Shown: positions 7,734 through 16,201 of the stretch, piece by piece
How the letters are laid out: every line of letters begins with the position of its first letter
Position numbering within the stretch: the first letter of the stretch is position 1
DNA from: JBIOUF01 sp044866695
GTDB taxonomy: Bacteria > Actinomycetota > Actinomycetes > Propionibacteriales > Nocardioidaceae
Reading direction: 5' to 3'
DNA: 23,265 nt
Assembly (NCBI GenBank): GCA_044866695.1
Contig: JBIOUF010000122.1
Span: 1-23,265 of the forward strand
Program-made: the position numbers and the translations under genes
The notes under the pieces: model-generated
The model's database searches: none
Told to the model about the DNA's origin: nothing
Seen by the model: the letters and a program-made list of their open reading frames with translations, nothing else

Positions 7734-8246
7734 GTGACAGAGACCACGCTGGACGCCGCCGCGGGCACAGAGGAGACCTACCAGGTCGACGACCGGGGCG
7801 TCGCCTACAGCTCGGAGAGCGCCCCGTCGGCCGACGCGCCCCTGCGGCCCGCAACGATCGCGCCCGCGGCCGCCACCGGCCGCCGCAAGCAGGCGGTCGC
7901 CCGGGTCCGGCTGGTCCCCGGCACCGGGGAGTGGACGGTCAACGGACGCACGCTGGAGACCTACTTCCCCAACAAGCTCCACCAGCAGGTGGTCAACGAG
8001 CCCTTCGTCACCACCGACCTGGTCGGCCGCTTCGACGTCGTCGCCCGGGTCCACGGCGGCGGCATCACCGGCCAGGCGGGCGCCCTGCGGCTCGGCGTCG
8101 CCCGTGCGCTCAACGCCGTCGACGTCGAGGCGAACCGTCCGGCCCTGAAGAAGGCCGGCCTGCTCACCCGTGACGCACGGGTGATCGAGCGCAAGAAGGC
8201 CGGGCTGAAGAAGGCCCGCAAGGCACCGCAGTACAGCAAGCGTTGA
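7734..8246 (+). CDS. rpsI: 30S ribosomal protein S9
   Basis: This small-subunit ribosomal protein has a basic C-terminal tail that reaches the P-site tRNA. The conserved body starts at about residue 49 with GRRKQAVARVRLVPG and runs through VVARVHGGGITGQAGALRLGVARAL. The end KKARKAPQYSKR is the diagnostic S9 terminus. The roughly 48-residue acidic N-terminal extension is common in actinobacterial S9 and explains the 170-residue length. The start is GTG with AGAAGGA about 10 bases upstream. It is co-transcribed with rplM and followed after 16 bp by glmM. Confidence 0.97.
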   Translation: MTETTLDAAAGTEETYQVDDRGVAYSSESAPSADAPLRPATIAPAAATGRRKQAVARVRLVPGTGEWTVNGRTLETYFPNKLHQQVVNEPFVTTDLVGRFDVVARVHGGGITGQAGALRLGVARALNAVDVEANRPALKKAGLLTRDARVIERKKAGLKKARKAPQYSKR

Positions 8247-8262
8247 GGGCCGGGCGCGGCTC

Positions 8263-9621
8263 TTGGCACGCATCTTCGGCACCGACGGTGTCCGCGGCCT
8301 GGCGAACGGCACGCTCACCGCGGAGCTCGCGCTCGACCTCTCCGTGGCCGCGGCCCATGTCCTGGCCGAGGGCGGCGCGTTCGCCGGTCACCGCGCGCTC
8401 GCCGTCGTAGGTCGCGACACCCGCGTCTCAGGACAGTTCCTCGAGGCGGCGGTCGTCGCGGGACTGGCGTCGGCCGGCGTCGACGTGCTGCGGCTCGGGG
8501 TGATCCCGACGCCGGGGGTCGCCTACCTCACCGACGGCCTCGACGCCGACCTCGGCGTGGTCATCTCCGCGAGCCACAACCCCATGCCCGACAACGGCAT
8601 CAAGTTCCTCTCCCGCGGCGGGGTCAAGCTCGACGACGCGATCGAGCAGGCCATCGAGGCCCGGCTCCGCGAGCCGTGGGACCGGCCGACCGGGGCGAAG
8701 GTGGGCCGCGTCTCGGCGTACTCGCCCGCGGTCGACGACTACACGCGGCACCTGGTCTCGACGCTGGGGGACACCCGGCTCGACGGGCTGCGAGTGGTGC
8801 TGGACTGTGCCCACGGCGCCGCCTCCGTGGCCGGGCCGGCGGCGCTGAGCATGGCCGGTGCCGACGTCGTGACGCTGGGTGCGGAGCCCGACGGCCTGAA
8901 CATCAACGACGGCTGTGGCTCCACCCACCTCGAGCCGCTGCAGAAGGCGGTCGTCCAGCACGGCGCGCAGGTCGGCTTCGCCGTCGACGGGGACGCCGAC
9001 CGGTGCCTGGCGGTCGACCACGCCGGCGACGTCGTGGACGGCGACCAGATCCTGGCGATCCTGGCCCTCTCGCTGCGCGAGCGCGGCAGGCTGGCCGACG
9101 ACACCGTCGTCGCGACGGTGATGAGCAACCTCGGGTTCGTGCAGGCCATGCAGCGCGAGGGCGTCACCGTGGAGCAGACCAAGGTCGGCGACCGGTACGT
9201 CCTCGAGGCGATGCACGCCCGCGGCCGCACCCTGGGTGGTGAGCAGTCCGGCCACGTCATCCTGCGCGAGCACGCCACCACCGGCGACGGGCTGCTCACC
9301 GCGCTGCAGGTGCTCGCCCGGATGGCCCGGACCGGCCGGCCGCTGGCGGAGCTGGCATCGGTGATGACCAGGCTGCCGCAGGTGCTGCTGAACGTCCCCG
9401 GGGTCGACAAGGCGCGCGCGGACACCGACGAGGCCCTGCTCGCGGCGGTGCGCGACGCCGAGCGGCGGCTGGACGGCTCCGGACGCGTGCTGCTGCGCCA
9501 GTCCGGCACCGAGCCGCTGGTGCGGGTGATGGTCGAGGCGGCCACCGCGGGCGAGGCGCAGCGGGTCGCCCAGGAGCTCGCCGACGTGGTCCGGTCCCGG
9601 CTGGCGCTGGACCGGCCGTAG
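8263..9621 (+). CDS. glmM: Phosphoglucosamine mutase
   Basis: This enzyme converts glucosamine-6-phosphate to glucosamine-1-phosphate on the way to UDP-GlcNAc and peptidoglycan. It starts at a TTG, giving MARIFGTDGVRG, the classic beginning of the family, so the start is secure despite the rare codon. The phospho-serine is S104 in SASHNP. The metal loop DGDADR has D242, D244 and D246. The C-terminal phosphate-binding segment is RQSGTEPLVRV. Length is 452 residues, as expected. No strong ribosome site is seen, and the gene begins 16 bp after rpsI, so it probably relies on read-through from the ribosomal operon. The following glmS, although in a separate unit, supplies its substrate. Confidence 0.97.
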   Translation: MARIFGTDGVRGLANGTLTAELALDLSVAAAHVLAEGGAFAGHRALAVVGRDTRVSGQFLEAAVVAGLASAGVDVLRLGVIPTPGVAYLTDGLDADLGVVISASHNPMPDNGIKFLSRGGVKLDDAIEQAIEARLREPWDRPTGAKVGRVSAYSPAVDDYTRHLVSTLGDTRLDGLRVVLDCAHGAASVAGPAALSMAGADVVTLGAEPDGLNINDGCGSTHLEPLQKAVVQHGAQVGFAVDGDADRCLAVDHAGDVVDGDQILAILALSLRERGRLADDTVVATVMSNLGFVQAMQREGVTVEQTKVGDRYVLEAMHARGRTLGGEQSGHVILREHATTGDGLLTALQVLARMARTGRPLAELASVMTRLPQVLLNVPGVDKARADTDEALLAAVRDAERRLDGSGRVLLRQSGTEPLVRVMVEAATAGEAQRVAQELADVVRSRLALDRP

Positions 9622-9643
9622 TGCCGGACGGCACGATGACCCC

Positions 9644-10216
9644 ATGCCCGGTCAGGTGCCGCCCGTCGCGAACGAGCGCGAGGCGCTCCTGGCCTACCTC
9701 GCCCAGCAGCGCGACGCGCTCAAGGTCGCGGCCTACGGCCTCACCGAGCAACAGCTCCGGGCCACCCCGAGCCGCAGCGCGCTCAGCGTCGGCGGCCTGC
9801 TCAAGCACTGCGCGGCGACCGAACGGGGCTGGATGGACACGGTCCTGCAACGCGACCGCGGCTACGGCGAGGAGGGGTACGAGACGGGGTTCCGGCCCGG
9901 CGAGCAGGACACGCTGCAGTCCCTGACCGACGACCTGGACGCCGCCGGCCGTGAGACCGAGGCGGTCGTGGCCGACATCGGCGACCTGGACCACCCGGTC
10001 CCCGTCCCGCCCGCCCCGTGGAACCCGCCCGACGTCGAGGCATGGTCGCTGCGCTGGGTGCTCCTCCACCTGATCGAGGAGCTGGCTCGGCACGCCGGGC
10101 ACGCCGACATCGTCCGCGAGCACGTGGACGGTGCGACCGCGATGGAGCTGATGGCCGCCGCCGAGGGCTGGCCAGCGACCGACTGGCTGACCCCCTGGCA
10201 GCCGCCCGACGCCTGA
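9644..10216 (+). CDS. DinB-fold DUF664-like protein
   Basis: This 190-residue protein belongs by appearance to the DinB/YfiT-like four-helix bundle family, many actinobacterial members of which are thought to be thiol (mycothiol)-dependent metalloenzymes. The metal ligands expected of the fold are present: H55 in LLKHCAATERGW and the C-terminal motif LHLIEELARHAGHADIVREH, with H150 and H153. The segment ending in VDGAT is typical of DUF664. The substrate is unknown. The ATG at 9644 has no clear Shine-Dalgarno. It follows glmM by 22 bp and is convergent with coaA, whose stop is only 3 bp away, leaving no room for a terminator. Confidence 0.82.
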   Translation: MPGQVPPVANEREALLAYLAQQRDALKVAAYGLTEQQLRATPSRSALSVGGLLKHCAATERGWMDTVLQRDRGYGEEGYETGFRPGEQDTLQSLTDDLDAAGRETEAVVADIGDLDHPVPVPPAPWNPPDVEAWSLRWVLLHLIEELARHAGHADIVREHVDGATAMELMAAAEGWPATDWLTPWQPPDA

Positions 10217-10219
10217 TCC

Positions 10220-11188
10220 TCACACCTTGCGCAGGCGCACCCAGTCGACGGAGTGGTCGCCGGCCTTGCGCAGGACCAGGGTGGCCCGGCTGCGGGTCGG
10301 CGCGATGTTCTCGCGCAGGTTGGGGCCGTTGATCTCGTCCCAGATGCGGGTGGCCTCCGCGACGGCCTCCTCCTCGGTCAGGTCGGCGTACCGGGTGAAG
10401 TAGGAGCGGGGGTCGCGGAAGGCGGTCTCCCGCAGGCGGAGGAACCGCTCGACGTACCAGCGGCGGATGTCGGCGGTCGCCGCGTCGACGTACACCGAGA
10501 AGTCGAAGAAGTCGCTGACCGCGAGGCTGGTCCGCCCGTCGACGGGGGCGCGGGCCTGCTGCAGCACGTTGAGCCCTTCGACGATGACGATGTCCGGGCG
10601 CCGTACCCTGACCGTCCGGCCGGGCACGACGTCGTAGCTGAGGTGGGAGTACGTCGGGGCGTGCACCTCGTCCTTGCCGGACTTGATGTCGACGACGAAC
10701 CGGAGCAGCGCCCTGCGGTCGTAGGACTCGGGGAACCCCTTGCGCTGCAGGATGCCGCGGCGCCGCAGCTCGGCGTTGGGGAACAAGAACCCGTCCGTGG
10801 TGACCAGCGACACCACCGGATGCGCCGGCCAGTGCGCCAGCATGAGCTGGAGCACGCGGGCCGTCGTCGACTTGCCCACCGCAACCGAGCCTCCGACCCC
10901 GATGACGAACGGCGTCCGGGGCGGCTGCGGCTGGTTGAGGAACCCCCGCTGGGCCCGGTAGAGCGCCCCGGCGCTCTCCACGTACATGCTCAGCAGGCGG
11001 GACAGCGGCAGGTACACCTGGCGGACCTCGTCGAGGTCGAGGTTGTCGCCGAGCCCGCGGACCCGCTCGATCTCCGCCTCCGTCAGCGGCTGCTCGGTGG
11101 CCGTGCCCAGCGTCGCCCAGTCGGCCCGGCCGAGCTCGACGTACGGCGAGAGGTCGCCGTCGTCCGCCGGCCCTCCCATCTGCCCCAT
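10220..11188 (-). CDS. coaA: Pantothenate kinase, type I
   Basis: This enzyme phosphorylates pantothenate, the first and controlling step of CoA synthesis. The P-loop is GSVAVGKS (about residues 100-107 from the chosen start) and is followed by STTARVLQLML. The family segments TTDGFLFPN, KGFPESYD, APTYSHLSYD and VIVEGLNVLQ are all present. The start is uncertain: in-frame ATGs lie at 11233, 11197, 11188 and 11179, and none has a strong ribosome site. I chose 11188 (322 residues) because a CACAAT hexamer lies 7 bp upstream in the leaderless arrangement used elsewhere here. The gene is divergent from glmS. Confidence 0.93.
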   Translation of the reverse strand: MGQMGGPADDGDLSPYVELGRADWATLGTATEQPLTEAEIERVRGLGDNLDLDEVRQVYLPLSRLLSMYVESAGALYRAQRGFLNQPQPPRTPFVIGVGGSVAVGKSTTARVLQLMLAHWPAHPVVSLVTTDGFLFPNAELRRRGILQRKGFPESYDRRALLRFVVDIKSGKDEVHAPTYSHLSYDVVPGRTVRVRRPDIVIVEGLNVLQQARAPVDGRTSLAVSDFFDFSVYVDAATADIRRWYVERFLRLRETAFRDPRSYFTRYADLTEEEAVAEATRIWDEINGPNLRENIAPTRSRATLVLRKAGDHSVDWVRLRKV

Positions 11189-11195
11189 GTGCGGC

Positions 11196-11201
11196 ATTGT
11201 G
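11196..11201 (-). promoter_or_regulatory. Possible leaderless -10 (CACAAT) of coaA
   Basis: CACAAT on the minus strand is separated by 7 bp from the ATG at 11188. It keeps the second A and final AT of the -10 consensus but lacks the first T, and no -35 is evident. Confidence 0.3.
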
Positions 11202-11252
11202 TCGCAGCGCCGACTCCACCGCCGAACCAGCACGTCGGGCGGGCCGCCCTCG

Positions 11253-11258
11253 TAGCAT
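11253..11258 (+). promoter_or_regulatory. Leaderless-type -10 (TAGCAT) of glmS
   Basis: TAGCAT ends 7 bp before the ATG that places the catalytic cysteine at position 2. No Shine-Dalgarno lies between, so the transcript probably begins at the start codon. Confidence 0.5.
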
Positions 11259-11265
11259 GGTCGCC

Positions 11266-13110
11266 ATGTGCGGCATCGTGGGCTACGTCGGCACCAGGTC
11301 CGCCGAGGAGGTGGTGGTCGAGGGGCTCCGCCGGCTGGAGTACCGCGGCTACGACTCCGCCGGGGTCGTGCTCGTGCACGACGGCGCGCTGGTCGGGGAC
11401 AAGCGCGCGGGGAAGCTGGCCAACCTGGACAAGGCCCTGGCCGACCGGCCGCTACCCCCCTCGACCGTGGGGATCGGCCACACCCGGTGGGCCACCCACG
11501 GACCGCCCACCGACCGCAACGCGCACCCGCACCGGGGACGCGACGGCCGGGTCGCCGTGGTGCACAACGGCATCATCGAGAACTTCGCGGCGCTGCGCGC
11601 CGAGCTCGAGGCCGGCGGCCACGAGCTGCGCTCCGACACCGATACCGAGGTGGCCGGGCATCTCCTGGAGCTGGAGGTGCAGGCCGGGCACGACCTCACC
11701 GCCGCCATGCAGCGGCTGTGCGGCCGGCTGGACGGCGCGTTCACCCTGGTCGCCGTGGACGCCGAGGACCCCGACCGGGTGGTGGCCGCCCGCCGCAGCT
11801 CGCCCCTGGTGGTCGGCCTGGGCGAGGGCGAGAGCTTCCTGGCCTCCGACGTGGCGGCCTTCATCGAGCACACGCGGTCGGCGCTCGAGCTGGGCCAGGA
11901 CCAGGTGGTCACGCTCACCCGGGACGGGGTGTCGGTGACGTCCTTCGACGGGACGCCGGCCGAGGCCACGCCGTACCACGTCGACTGGGACCTGTCGGCC
12001 GCCGAGAAGGGCGGCTTCGACTGGTTCATGCGCAAGGAGATCTTCGAGCAGCCGCGCGCGGTCGCGGACTCCCTGCTCGGCCGCCACGACGCCGACGGGC
12101 TGCTGCAGCTCGACGAGGTCAGGCTCAGCGAGGAGGATCTTCGTGAGGTCGACAAGATCATCGTGATCGCCTGCGGGACGTCGTTCTACGCCGGGATGGT
12201 GGCGAAGTACGCCATCGAGCACTGGACCCGCGTGCCGTGCGAGGTCGAGCTGTCGTCGGAGTTCCGCTACCGCGACCCCATCCTGACCCGGGACACCCTC
12301 GTCGTCGCGATCAGCCAGTCCGGCGAGACCGCCGACACCCTGATGGCGATCCGGCACGCGCGGGAGCAGAGGTCGCGGGTGCTGGCGATCTGCAACTCGA
12401 ACGGGTCGACGATCCCCCGCGAGTCCGACGCGGTGATCTACACCCACGCCGGCCCCGAGATCGGGGTCGCCTCCACCAAGGGGTTCCTCACCCAGCTGGT
12501 CGCCTGCTACCTGCTCGGGCTCTACCTCGCGCAGGTGCGGGGCACGCGGTTCGGCGACGAGATCGCCGAGGTCGTCGCGGAGCTCGACGCGATGCCGTCG
12601 GCCATCCAGCGGGTGCTCGACGAGGCAGAGTCGGTGTACGCGCTCGCGCGGGAGATGGCCACGGTCCGGTCGGTGCTCTTCGTCGGCCGGCACGCCGGCT
12701 ACCCGGTGGCGCTGGAGGGCGCGCTGAAGCTCAAGGAGCTCGCCTACCTCCACGCGGAGGGGTTCGCCGCCGGCGAGCTCAAGCACGGCCCGATCGCGCT
12801 CATCGAGGACCGGCTCCCGGTGTTCTGCGTGATGCCCCCTCCGGGGCGCGACCTGCTGCACGACAAGATGATCAGCGGCATCCAGGAGGTGCGGGCGCGG
12901 GGGGCCCGGACCATCGTGCTGGCCCAGGACGGCGACGACGTCGTGGCGCCGTACGCCGACGTGCTGGTGCGGCTGCCCGCCGTCTCGACCCTGCTCCAGC
13001 CGCTGGTCGCCGTCGTGCCGTTGCAGCTGTTCGCCTGCGAGCTGGCCACGGTGCGCGGCCACGACGTCGACCAGCCGCGCAACCTGGCCAAGTCGGTCAC
13101 CGTCGAGTGA
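11266..13110 (+). CDS. glmS: Glutamine-fructose-6-phosphate aminotransferase (isomerizing)
   Basis: This enzyme makes glucosamine-6-phosphate from fructose-6-phosphate and glutamine, the entry to amino-sugar and cell wall synthesis. The start is fixed by chemistry: MCGIVGYVG puts the glutaminase nucleophile at Cys2, exposed after Met removal, so the upstream in-frame ATG at 11257 is rejected. The glutaminase domain spans about 1-220, with HTRWATHG and HNGIIENF. Two SIS isomerase domains follow, with CGTSFYAG and SQSGETADT in the first. The C-terminus DQPRNLAKSVTVE is canonical. Length is 614 residues. No glmS ribozyme is visible upstream; the space to coaA is too short. acpS begins 7 bp after the stop. 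Confidence 0.97.
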   Translation: MCGIVGYVGTRSAEEVVVEGLRRLEYRGYDSAGVVLVHDGALVGDKRAGKLANLDKALADRPLPPSTVGIGHTRWATHGPPTDRNAHPHRGRDGRVAVVHNGIIENFAALRAELEAGGHELRSDTDTEVAGHLLELEVQAGHDLTAAMQRLCGRLDGAFTLVAVDAEDPDRVVAARRSSPLVVGLGEGESFLASDVAAFIEHTRSALELGQDQVVTLTRDGVSVTSFDGTPAEATPYHVDWDLSAAEKGGFDWFMRKEIFEQPRAVADSLLGRHDADGLLQLDEVRLSEEDLREVDKIIVIACGTSFYAGMVAKYAIEHWTRVPCEVELSSEFRYRDPILTRDTLVVAISQSGETADTLMAIRHAREQRSRVLAICNSNGSTIPRESDAVIYTHAGPEIGVASTKGFLTQLVACYLLGLYLAQVRGTRFGDEIAEVVAELDAMPSAIQRVLDEAESVYALAREMATVRSVLFVGRHAGYPVALEGALKLKELAYLHAEGFAAGELKHGPIALIEDRLPVFCVMPPPGRDLLHDKMISGIQEVRARGARTIVLAQDGDDVVAPYADVLVRLPAVSTLLQPLVAVVPLQLFACELATVRGHDVDQPRNLAKSVTVE

Positions 13111-13117
13111 CCGCCCC

Positions 13118-13468
13118 GTGATCGTCGGGGTGGGCATCGACGTCTGCGACATCGATCGCTTCGCCGCCTCCCTGGACCGCACCCCCCGGCTCCGGGAGCG
13201 GCTGTTCACCCCCGACGAGCGGTCCCGTCCGGTCGCCTCGCTGGCCGCCCGCTTCGCCGCGAAGGAGGCGCTGGCCAAGGCGCTCGGCGCGCCGACCGGC
13301 CTGGACTGGCACGACGCCGAGGTGGTCAGCCTGGCCAGCGGACGCCCTCGGCTGGACGTCCGCGGCACCGTCGCCGCTCGCGCCGACGCGCTCGGGGTGG
13401 CCTCGGTCCACCTGTCGTTGTCCCACGACGCCGGCATCGCCTCCGCCGTGGTGGTCCTCGAGGCCTGA
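13118..13468 (+). CDS. acpS: Holo-[acyl-carrier-protein] synthase
   Basis: This small enzyme transfers phosphopantetheine from CoA to apo-ACP, activating fatty acid synthesis. The 116 residues begin VGIDVCDIDRF, with the magnesium ligand D8. The second metal-binding segment is RFAAKEALAKALG, with E50. The end SLSHDAGIASAVVVLE matches the family. The start is GTG, 7 bp after the glmS stop, which suggests translational coupling. The product uses CoA derived from the CoaA pathway encoded just upstream. Confidence 0.95.
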   Translation: MIVGVGIDVCDIDRFAASLDRTPRLRERLFTPDERSRPVASLAARFAAKEALAKALGAPTGLDWHDAEVVSLASGRPRLDVRGTVAARADALGVASVHLSLSHDAGIASAVVVLEA

Positions 13469-13482
13469 CCGCCCTGGCCTCC

Positions 13483-13578
13483 ACCCGGGAGGATGCGCCG
13501 GCTCGGCCGTCTTCACCCGGGAGGATGCGCCGGCTCGGCAGTCTTTGCGCGGGAGGATGCGCCGGCTCGGCAGTCTTC
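13483..13578. repeat. Three 32-bp tandem repeats upstream of nnrD
   Basis: Three head-to-tail units (13483-13514, 13515-13546, 13547-13578) share the block GGGAGGATGCGCCGGCTCGG and end in GTCTTC or GTCTTT. Units 1 and 2 differ at 2 positions, and units 2 and 3 at 3 positions. The array ends 6 bp before the predicted -10 of nnrD. The 32-bp period is close to three helical turns, so equivalent sites would face one side of the helix. There are no spacers, so this is not CRISPR. Confidence 0.85.
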
Positions 13579-13584
13579 ACCCAC

Positions 13585-13590
13585 TAGCGT
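13585..13590 (+). promoter_or_regulatory. Leaderless-type -10 (TAGCGT) of nnrD
   Basis: TAGCGT ends 7 bp before the ATG at 13598, with no Shine-Dalgarno. Where a -35 would lie is inside the third tandem repeat, which has no TTGACA-like hexamer; expression may therefore need an activator. Confidence 0.45.
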
Positions 13591-13597
13591 GGCCGGC

Positions 13598-15004
13598 ATG
13601 CGGCGGGCTCACACGGTGGAGCAGGTGCGGGAGGCCGAGCGGGCGCTGATGGCGCGGCTGCCCGAGGGGACGCTGATGCAGCGGGCGGCGGCCGGGCTGG
13701 CGAGCGCCGTGGTGGACCTGCTCGGCTCGGCGTACGGGCGCCGGGTGCTGCTCCTGGTCGGCTCCGGCGACAACGGCGGCGACGCGCTGCACGCCGGTGC
13801 GATGCTCGCCCGCCGGGGCGTCGCGGTCGAGTCGCTGCTGCTCGCCGCGGACCGCACCCACCCGGGCGGGCTGGCCGCGCTGCGGAGGGCCGGTGGGCGG
13901 GTCGTGGACGCGGTGCCGGTGACCAGCCCGGACCTGGTCGTCGACGGCATCGTCGGCATCGGCGGGTCCGGGCCGCTGCGTCCCGAGGCGGCCGAGGTGG
14001 TCGGCCGGCTCGCGGACGTGCCGTTCGTGGCCGTGGACACCCCGTCGGGGGTCGGCGTCGACGACGCCACCGTGCGCGGTCCGCACGTCGAGGCGACGCT
14101 CACCGTGACGTTCGGCACCCACAAGGTCGCCCATCTGGTCGACCCGGCTGCGCGGGCCTGCGGGATCGTCCACCTCGTCGACATCGGCCTGGACCTTCCC
14201 GAGGCTCCGGTGGAGGCGCTGCAGGCCGCCGACGTGGCGGCGCTGCTTCCCGTTCCCGCCCCCGACGCGCACAAGTACACGCGCGGCGTCGTGGGGCTGC
14301 GCACCGGCTCGGCGACCTACCGGGGCGCCGCCGTGCTCTCCGCCGCGGGCGCGTCGTGCGGGCTGGCCGGCATGGTCCGCTACGTGGGCGGCGCCGCGGA
14401 CCTGGTGCAGGCCGCGCATCCGGAGGTGGTGCTCGGAGCCGGGCGGGTGCAGGCCTGGGTGGTCGGCTCCGGGGGCGGGGAGGCCGCCGTCGACGAGGTG
14501 GCGGCCGCGGTCGCGGACGGCGTCCCGGTCGTGCTCGACGCCGACGCGCTCGCCGCGGTGAGGGGACCGTTGCCGGTGCCGGCCGTGCTGACCCCCCATG
14601 CCGGAGAGCTGGCCCGGATGCTCGGCGTGCGACGCGACGAGGTCGAGGCCGAGCAGCTGCGGTATGCCGGAGAGGCCGCGGACGCCTACCAGGCGGTGGT
14701 GCTGCTCAAGGGCCGGCACACGCTCGCGGCGCGTCCCGACGGGCGGGTCGGCGTTGCGACGGTCGGACCGCCCTGGCTGGCGACGGCCGGCGCGGGGGAC
14801 GTGCTGGCCGGGTTGGTGGGCGCGCTCCTGGCCGCCGGCCTGACGCCGTACGACGCCGCCACGGCGGGGTCCTGGCTGCACGGCGCGGCCGGGGCGCTGG
14901 CCAGCCGCGGCGGCCCGGTCACCGCGCCGGCTGTCGCGGCCGCCCTGCCCGAGACCGTCCGGGTGCTGCACCGGGCAGGTGGGGCGGCCCCGCCGTCCGG
15001 CTGA
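13598..15004 (+). CDS. nnrD: Bifunctional NAD(P)H-hydrate epimerase / ADP-dependent dehydratase
   Basis: This metabolite-repair enzyme rescues hydrated NADH and NADPH. The N-terminal YjeF_N epimerase domain (about 1-205) has GSGDNGGDAL at 55-64. The C-terminal ribokinase-like dehydratase domain (about 215-465) has LTPHAGELARML and the anion-hole motif GAGD ending at D401. The start ATG at 13598 (468 residues) gives MRRAHTVEQVREAE, a typical beginning. Longer in-frame readings run back through the tandem repeats and are unlikely. The gene starts a new unit after acpS, behind the repeat array, and is followed after 48 bp by alr. Confidence 0.94.
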   Translation: MRRAHTVEQVREAERALMARLPEGTLMQRAAAGLASAVVDLLGSAYGRRVLLLVGSGDNGGDALHAGAMLARRGVAVESLLLAADRTHPGGLAALRRAGGRVVDAVPVTSPDLVVDGIVGIGGSGPLRPEAAEVVGRLADVPFVAVDTPSGVGVDDATVRGPHVEATLTVTFGTHKVAHLVDPAARACGIVHLVDIGLDLPEAPVEALQAADVAALLPVPAPDAHKYTRGVVGLRTGSATYRGAAVLSAAGASCGLAGMVRYVGGAADLVQAAHPEVVLGAGRVQAWVVGSGGGEAAVDEVAAAVADGVPVVLDADALAAVRGPLPVPAVLTPHAGELARMLGVRRDEVEAEQLRYAGEAADAYQAVVLLKGRHTLAARPDGRVGVATVGPPWLATAGAGDVLAGLVGALLAAGLTPYDAATAGSWLHGAAGALASRGGPVTAPAVAAALPETVRVLHRAGGAAPPSG

Positions 15005-15052
15005 ACCCCGCACGCGCTCGGGCACGGCCCGGTGGGCGACAATGACCGGGTC

Positions 15053-16201
15053 ATGTCCGCACCCGCTCCCGAGGCGCGCGCCGAGGTCCTGGTCGACCTC
15101 GACGCGATCACCGCCAACGTCGCCACCATGGCCGCCCGGGTGGGCGGGGCGCAGACGATGGCCGTCGTGAAGGCGGACGGCTACGGGCATGGCATGGTCC
15201 AGGCGGCGGCGGCGGCCCGCCGGGGTGGCGCGACCTGGCTGGGCGTGGCCGTGCGCGAGGAGGCCCTCGCGCTGCGGGCCGCGGGCGACACCGGCCGGAT
15301 CCTGGCCTGGCTCGCGGTGCCCGGCGAGGACTTCGCCGAGCTGGTCGACGCCGGGGTGGACGTGACCGCCTCCTCCACCGACCAGGTCAGGGCCGTCGCG
15401 GTCGCGGCGCGGGCGGTCGGTCGTCCGGCCAGGCTGCAGCTCAAGGTGGACACCGGGCTCTTCCGTGGTGGCGCCCCTCGCGACCAGTGGCCCGACGTTC
15501 TCGCAGCGGCGGCCGCCGCTCAGGCCGACGGCGTGCTGCGGGTCACCGGGATCTGGTCGCACTTCGCCTGCAGCGACGAGCCGGAGCACCCGGCGAACGA
15601 CGCCCAGCAACGCGCCTTCCGCGACGCGCTGACCATGGCAGCGCAGGCCGGCCTGCGGCCCGAGCTGCGGCACCTGGCCAACTCAGCGGCCGCGCTGACC
15701 CGGCCGTCCTCGTGGTTCGACCTGGTGCGGGTCGGGCTGGCCGCCTACGGGCTGTCGCCGGTCCCGCAGCTGCACACCGCCGCAGAGCTCGGGCTGGTGC
15801 CGGCCATGACCGCCCGCGCCAGGCTGGCCCTGGTCAAGCGGGTCCCCGCCGGCGCGGGCGTGTCGTACGGGCTCGCCTGGACCGCGCCCCGGGACACCGC
15901 CGTGGGCCTGGTGCCGGTCGGGTACGGCGACGGGGTGCCGCGGCACGGGTCCTCGCTGGCCCCCGTCTGGGTGGCCGGGTGCACCGGCCGCATCGCCGGC
16001 CGGGTGTGCATGGACCAGTTCCTGGTCGACCTCGACGGCACCGACGCGGCCGCCGGAGACCCGGTGCTGCTGTTCGGCGCCGACCCGACGCGCCCCACCG
16101 CACAGGACTGGGCCGACGCGTGCGGCACGATCTCCTATGAGATCGTCACCCGGGTCGGCGGCAGGTTCCGGCGCCGGTACGTGGGAGGGGGCAGCGCGTG
16201 A
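15053..16201 (+). CDS. alr: Alanine racemase
   Basis: This PLP enzyme converts L-alanine to D-alanine for peptidoglycan. The PLP lysine is K40 in VVKADGYGHG and the second catalytic base is Y272 in GVSYGLAW. The C-terminal domain has GRVCMDQFLVDL and PVLLFG. I chose ATG 15053 (382 residues). The GTG at 15032 would add 7 residues and has no better ribosome site. A weak -10-like GACAAT sits at 15038-15043, so alr may have its own promoter in addition to read-through from nnrD. Its stop overlaps the next start by GTGA. Confidence 0.96.
   Translation: MSAPAPEARAEVLVDLDAITANVATMAARVGGAQTMAVVKADGYGHGMVQAAAAARRGGATWLGVAVREEALALRAAGDTGRILAWLAVPGEDFAELVDAGVDVTASSTDQVRAVAVAARAVGRPARLQLKVDTGLFRGGAPRDQWPDVLAAAAAAQADGVLRVTGIWSHFACSDEPEHPANDAQQRAFRDALTMAAQAGLRPELRHLANSAAALTRPSSWFDLVRVGLAAYGLSPVPQLHTAAELGLVPAMTARARLALVKRVPAGAGVSYGLAWTAPRDTAVGLVPVGYGDGVPRHGSSLAPVWVAGCTGRIAGRVCMDQFLVDLDGTDAAAGDPVLLFGADPTRPTAQDWADACGTISYEIVTRVGGRFRRRYVGGGSA

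Noticed and set aside
11189..11265. glmS ribozyme or riboswitch upstream of glmS
   Set aside because: The space between the coaA and glmS starts is too short, and a leaderless -10 sits directly before the ATG.
13483..13578. Tandem repeats considered as a CRISPR array
   Set aside because: Units are contiguous with no spacers, only three copies, and no cas genes are present.
13493..13597. Upstream ATG extending NnrD by 35 residues
   Set aside because: The extra sequence is translated tandem repeat, while ATG 13598 gives the family N-terminus and has a leaderless -10.
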